DNA from: an uncultured Roseiflexaceae bacterium | Lineage (GTDB): Bacteria; Chloroflexota; Chloroflexia; Chloroflexales; Roseiflexaceae | Assembly (NCBI GenBank): GCA_903868295.1 | Contig: CAIPUQ010000141.1 | Location: 1-10,609, forward strand | DNA length: 10,609 nt | Reading direction: 5' to 3' | Part shown: positions 8,052-10,609 of the stretch, in pieces | How the letters are laid out: every line of letters starts with the position of its first letter | How positions within the stretch are numbered: position 1 is the stretch's first letter | Translations under genes and position numbers: made by a program | Notes under the pieces: generated by a model | What the model was told of the DNA's origin: nothing | Databases searched by the model: none | The model's input: only the letters and a program-made list of their open reading frames with translations

Positions 8052-8085
8052 AAAAAAACGACCGCACACAGTGTGTGCGGTCGTT
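8052..8085 (-). terminator. Rho-independent terminator of the SGNH gene
   Basis: The arms 8057-8070 (AACGACCGCACACA) and 8072-8085 are perfect reverse complements around one central base. This gives a stem of about 13 pairs with a minimal loop. Read on the minus strand it is followed by a run of seven T (8052-8058, partly within the stem), the classic intrinsic terminator form. It lies 16 bases past the SGNH stop. On the plus strand the stem is followed by GAAAAA with no T run, so it works in one direction only. It insulates the dioxygenase promoter from SGNH transcription. Confidence 0.93.
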
Positions 8086-8101
8086 GAAAAACCTAATCAG
8101 C

Positions 8102-8749
8102 TTAGGAGACGCGCATGGCCTTGACGATTGCCTGCGCAATCTTGGGGCTGGCGGTCGGTCCTGGCTCGATGCCGAAGACGATGTCGTTTGGCTCGATGTC
8201 GCTGTGGTACAGGTCAACAACCTTGGCACCGACACGCTTGGCCTCTGCACGGATGTGTGAGTTCATCAAGTTGATGATCGGAGCAGTCACAGCCCAGGTC
8301 TTGGAGACACGGGTTGGGACGGAGGTGACCATGTATTCGATGCGTTGCATGTCGAACACTGGGTAAATGGTGGTCAACACCAAGTGGCGGCAACCGCGGG
8401 CGACCATCTCGTCGACCATTGCAGTGTAGGTTGCGTAGAACGACGAGAGAATCTCGTGGATCTGCAGCAAGCCATCAGCAATGGTTGGGCATGGCTCCAT
8501 CCAGAGGTGCAAGCGGTTCAAGAAGTCCTTGCCCGAAACGCTGACAACGACTGCGTCGTGCGCTGGGTTCAAACCGATGCGGCGAGCTTCTTCCCACTGG
8601 TATGGGATGCTCGAGATAACGTGTGCATCACGTGCAACACGCTCGACGCCTGCCGACCACATTGCTTCGAGTGAAGCAGTGACTGTTGGACCGTTGCCAA
8701 CATACGCACCATTGTCGAACAGCGAGTCGCCGAAGAGGAAAATCTTCAT
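8102..8749 (-). CDS. GDSL-type SGNH-fold protein with altered catalytic block V
   Basis: This 215-residue protein is the usual length of a single SGNH/GDSL hydrolase domain (esterase or acylhydrolase fold), with no signal peptide or membrane helix. Block I is clear: MKIFLFGDSLFDNG, with nucleophile candidate Ser9. Block III should read GxND, but the aligned VSVSGKDFL (72-75 SGKD) lacks the Asn. Block V usually ends in DxxHP; here it reads FGIEPGPTASPKIA, with Glu195 in the His position. Either this is a subfamily with different chemistry or the site is inactive. Start ATG 8749 has GGAAGGA five bases upstream. Codon use differs from neighbours: all seven Lys are AAG, all seven Phe are TTC and almost all Asn are AAC, as in highly expressed genes. 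A consensus promoter and a strong terminator flank it. The specific function is unknown. Confidence 0.85.
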   Translation of the reverse strand: MKIFLFGDSLFDNGAYVGNGPTVTASLEAMWSAGVERVARDAHVISSIPYQWEEARRIGLNPAHDAVVVSVSGKDFLNRLHLWMEPCPTIADGLLQIHEILSSFYATYTAMVDEMVARGCRHLVLTTIYPVFDMQRIEYMVTSVPTRVSKTWAVTAPIINLMNSHIRAEAKRVGAKVVDLYHSDIEPNDIVFGIEPGPTASPKIAQAIVKAMRVS

Positions 8750-8903
8750 AGCAATCCTTCCAAATCTTCTACTAACGTGTGCTCATTTGCGTGCAACTCG
8801 CAACGCTATGCGCAAACAACCAACCTGAGTACTTGCCCACCGTAACGTCGTTTGCATGAACAATCGTCATACGCACAACTGCACCGTGAACGATTCCATC
8901 ATA

Positions 8904-8920
8904 CGGTTAGGACTAAACCG
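8904..8920. promoter_or_regulatory. Imperfect palindrome over the SGNH transcription start
   Basis: CGGTT and AACCG arms close a 17-base element (8904-8920) directly downstream of the -10 hexamer. It would cover the expected transcription start near 8914. A partial inner pairing (AG with CT) extends it. The position fits an operator for a repressor, or the first bases of a leader hairpin. There is no direct evidence for a bound factor. Confidence 0.4.
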
Positions 8921-8949
8921 ATTATAGATGAATTCACAACGCATGTCAA
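8921..8949 (-). promoter_or_regulatory. Perfect consensus sigma-70 promoter of the SGNH gene
   Basis: On the minus strand TTGACA (8949-8944) is followed by exactly 17 bases and then TATAAT (8926-8921). Both hexamers and the spacer match the sigma-70 consensus completely. Transcription would start near 8914, giving a leader of about 165 bases before the SGNH ATG at 8749. No other promoter this strong is visible in the window. It fits the high-expression codon bias of the gene it faces. Confidence 0.88.
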
Positions 8950-9248
8950 ATACTCGTTCTGCGACGCAACGAAGCAAAGCACACAAAAAAGCGATGTAAT
9001 CACAACCCACTTCGTGAAGCAAAAATAATCGCGAATCGGACTGTGTTTTTCTCTATCTCACGTTCCGACCTGCTGAATACGCCTATCTAGAGCGCGCACG
9101 ATCGAACTCGCACTATTGAATGAACACCAGCGTATCACGCAGCAGTTGACGAACACGACGTGTTAACAGTTTCGTCGACTACCGAGATGTTCTGCATTGT
9201 GGATGTCCAGTTTGCAACGGCCCTCTACAAACGCAACTTGCAGCGTTT
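8950..9248. other. Intergenic region without a convincing gene
   Basis: About 300 bases lie between the SGNH promoter and the sulfatase stop. Short frames here lack ribosome binding sites and family resemblance. The only structure seen is a cluster of small inverted repeats. At 9152-9164, arms AACACG and CGTGTT flank one base; at 9148-9153 and 9171-9176, GACGAA pairs with TTCGTC. At 9229-9248, AAACGC pairs with GCGTTT directly after the sulfatase stop, but no T run follows it on the minus strand, so it is at best a poor terminator. The region is more AT-rich around 8975-9055 than the coding parts. Confidence 0.6.
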
Positions 9249-10583
9249 CTACCGTGGCGTCGTTGGTGCCGCACCTTCCATCCCCGCATCGGATACTGGT
9301 GGGAACAACGGTCCCGACGGCGTATACGCATCAACATCATTGGTCTGTGCCCATTCAGGCAACGGCACTGCACCAACCAACAATGGGTCGTGGGTGTCGG
9401 TCATCCAACCCTGCAAGCGCCCACGCATGTCCGCGAGTACCTCGGCATACCGTGGATTTCCCACCAGATTATTCGCTTCGTTCGGGTCAAACATTAAGTC
9501 GTACAACATTTCGCTATCAATCGGGCGCTCGCCCCAGCCAAGGTCATGCCACACGGTTTTGCTGGGGCTGTCGTCGACATTCGGCCGCACCGGCGTCGTA
9601 CGCCCATCAAAGCGCTTGATGTACTTGTAGCGTGGTGTATGCACCGCCCGCATTGGCTCGTAGGCGGCATGATAGGTCACCTCGGCATAGAGCTGTTCGT
9701 GCAATACCTCCGTCTCACCCCGAACCAACGGCAATAGTGATTTGCCTTGTAACCACGCAGGTGCGGGAATGCCAGCAAGTTCACAGACAGTGGGAAAGAG
9801 GTCCATGTGCGACACCGGCGCTTCAATCATCTTGGGGCCTGCAAAGCCACCCGGCCCGCGCACAATCAATGGCACACCAATCCCATGATTGGTCAATGTC
9901 GTCTTCATCCCAGGGAACGCCGGTCCGTGATCCGTCGTATAAAAAATCAATGTGTTCTCGACTAACCCTGCCTCGACCAAGGCCTGCATCACCACTCCTA
10001 CCGCATCATCGAGAATCTTGGCCGACTCGATGAACGCAGCCATGTCACGTCGAATCTCGGGCGTGTCGGGCAACGGCGCTGGTGGCCGACAGTAGGTCGG
10101 ATCCCCGTCATCAGCAAGATCGGGAAACTCGCGATGCGTCTCGAAAAAACCAATTTCCATATAAAACGGTTGTGGTACTTTTTGCAAATATTCACGCGCC
10201 GCCTGCACGACATTGGCAGCCCGACCACTCTCTACCCACACATGATCATAACCAATCTGCTGCGGCTGCTTGGCCACATGTTGTACCCCAAATAAACTGC
10301 TGTGGTAGCCGTGCGGCCGCAATGTATGCAACACGTGATGCGTTATGTCGACAAGAGAAAAGCCTCGATGCGCCAAGCCATTCATGCCGTTGCAATGCGG
10401 TGCATACCCGGTCACCAAGGCAGAGCGACTCGGCGAGCAATTGGGTGCCACACTAAAGGCGTTCCGAAAGACCACACCCTGCTCGGCGAACCGTTGCAAA
10501 TTGGGCGTCGGCACCGCATGCCCGTACGGCGGTATATAGCGCCCCGTGTCGTGCGAATGCACATAGATAACATTCGGTTTCAT
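9249..10583 (-). CDS. Type I sulfatase, N-sulfoglucosamine sulfohydrolase (SGSH)-like
   Basis: This 444-residue formylglycine-dependent sulfatase resembles heparan N-sulfatase. Such enzymes remove sulfate from sulfated sugars. The N-terminal YVHSHDTGRYI segment has metal-ligand candidate Asp12. The activation motif CSPSR is at 49-53 (Cys49 is converted to formylglycine; Pro51 and Arg53 are present). TTDHGPAFPGMK supplies Asp218, His219 and Lys227. The C-terminal part has the usual YDLMFDPNEANNL segment near the end of the domain. There is no signal peptide: the first beta strand begins at residue 3, so the enzyme is probably cytosolic and acts on imported fragments. ATG 10583 is preferred over 10589 because GGGGG lies seven bases upstream. 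No maturase or transporter is visible nearby. Arylsulfatase or other sugar-sulfatase activity remains possible. Confidence 0.9.
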   Translation of the reverse strand: MKPNVIYVHSHDTGRYIPPYGHAVPTPNLQRFAEQGVVFRNAFSVAPNCSPSRSALVTGYAPHCNGMNGLAHRGFSLVDITHHVLHTLRPHGYHSSLFGVQHVAKQPQQIGYDHVWVESGRAANVVQAAREYLQKVPQPFYMEIGFFETHREFPDLADDGDPTYCRPPAPLPDTPEIRRDMAAFIESAKILDDAVGVVMQALVEAGLVENTLIFYTTDHGPAFPGMKTTLTNHGIGVPLIVRGPGGFAGPKMIEAPVSHMDLFPTVCELAGIPAPAWLQGKSLLPLVRGETEVLHEQLYAEVTYHAAYEPMRAVHTPRYKYIKRFDGRTTPVRPNVDDSPSKTVWHDLGWGERPIDSEMLYDLMFDPNEANNLVGNPRYAEVLADMRGRLQGWMTDTHDPLLVGAVPLPEWAQTNDVDAYTPSGPLFPPVSDAGMEGAAPTTPR

Positions 10584-10609
10584 CAGCATGCCCCCACTTG
10601 TATTCGAAA

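Noticed and set aside
9229..9248. Six-base-arm hairpin right after the sulfatase stop as a terminator
   Set aside because: The stem is short and no T run follows on the minus strand, so it is not a convincing intrinsic terminator.
9160..9630. Plus-strand frame of 156 residues across the sulfatase 3' end
   Set aside because: Most of it is antisense to the sulfatase, and there is no family resemblance or ribosome binding site.

Overview
The window comes from a bacterium with moderately high GC content. It carries tightly packed genes, an intact myo-inositol catabolic operon and several accessory enzymes. The lineage cannot be fixed from the sequence: no rRNA or tRNA is visible. The mix of inositol genes, an N-sulfoglucosamine-sulfohydrolase-like sulfatase and a two-domain ring-cleaving dioxygenase fits a heterotrophic environmental bacterium, and Chloroflexota or a similar phylum is only a guess. 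No mobile element, CRISPR array or long repeat was seen.

Region 1 (1-5273, plus strand) is an inositol operon in the order iolB (3' end only), iolC, iolD, iolG and a second Gfo/Idh/MocA dehydrogenase. Gaps are 2 to 30 bases or a 4-base ATGA overlap, so one polycistronic message is likely. IolG and perhaps its paralogue oxidise inositols to inosose. IolD hydrolyses the trione ring, IolB isomerises 5-deoxyglucuronate and IolC phosphorylates the product. iolE, iolA and iolJ are not in the window and may lie upstream of the left edge.

Region 2 (5280-7960, minus strand) converges on the iol operon with only six bases between stop codons. Transcription runs from a two-domain VOC ring-cleaving dioxygenase into a membrane-anchored GT2 glycosyltransferase, then through an ATGA overlap into a PAPS-dependent sulfotransferase. 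The last two look like a coupled surface-glycan unit. A 25-base inverted repeat sits directly in front of the dioxygenase ribosome binding site and looks like an operator.

Region 3 (8052-8949, minus strand) is a self-contained single-gene cassette. It has a perfect consensus sigma-70 promoter (TTGACA, 17 bases, TATAAT), a roughly 165-base leader, a strong ribosome binding site and a GDSL-type SGNH protein. The gene's codon use is markedly biased, and it ends in a textbook intrinsic terminator. The protein keeps the Ser block but has IEP where the catalytic IHP is expected. This is the most noteworthy locus in the window.

Region 4 (9249-10583, minus strand) is a cytosolic type I sulfatase with the CxPxR formylglycine signature, separated from region 3 by about 300 bases with no convincing gene.
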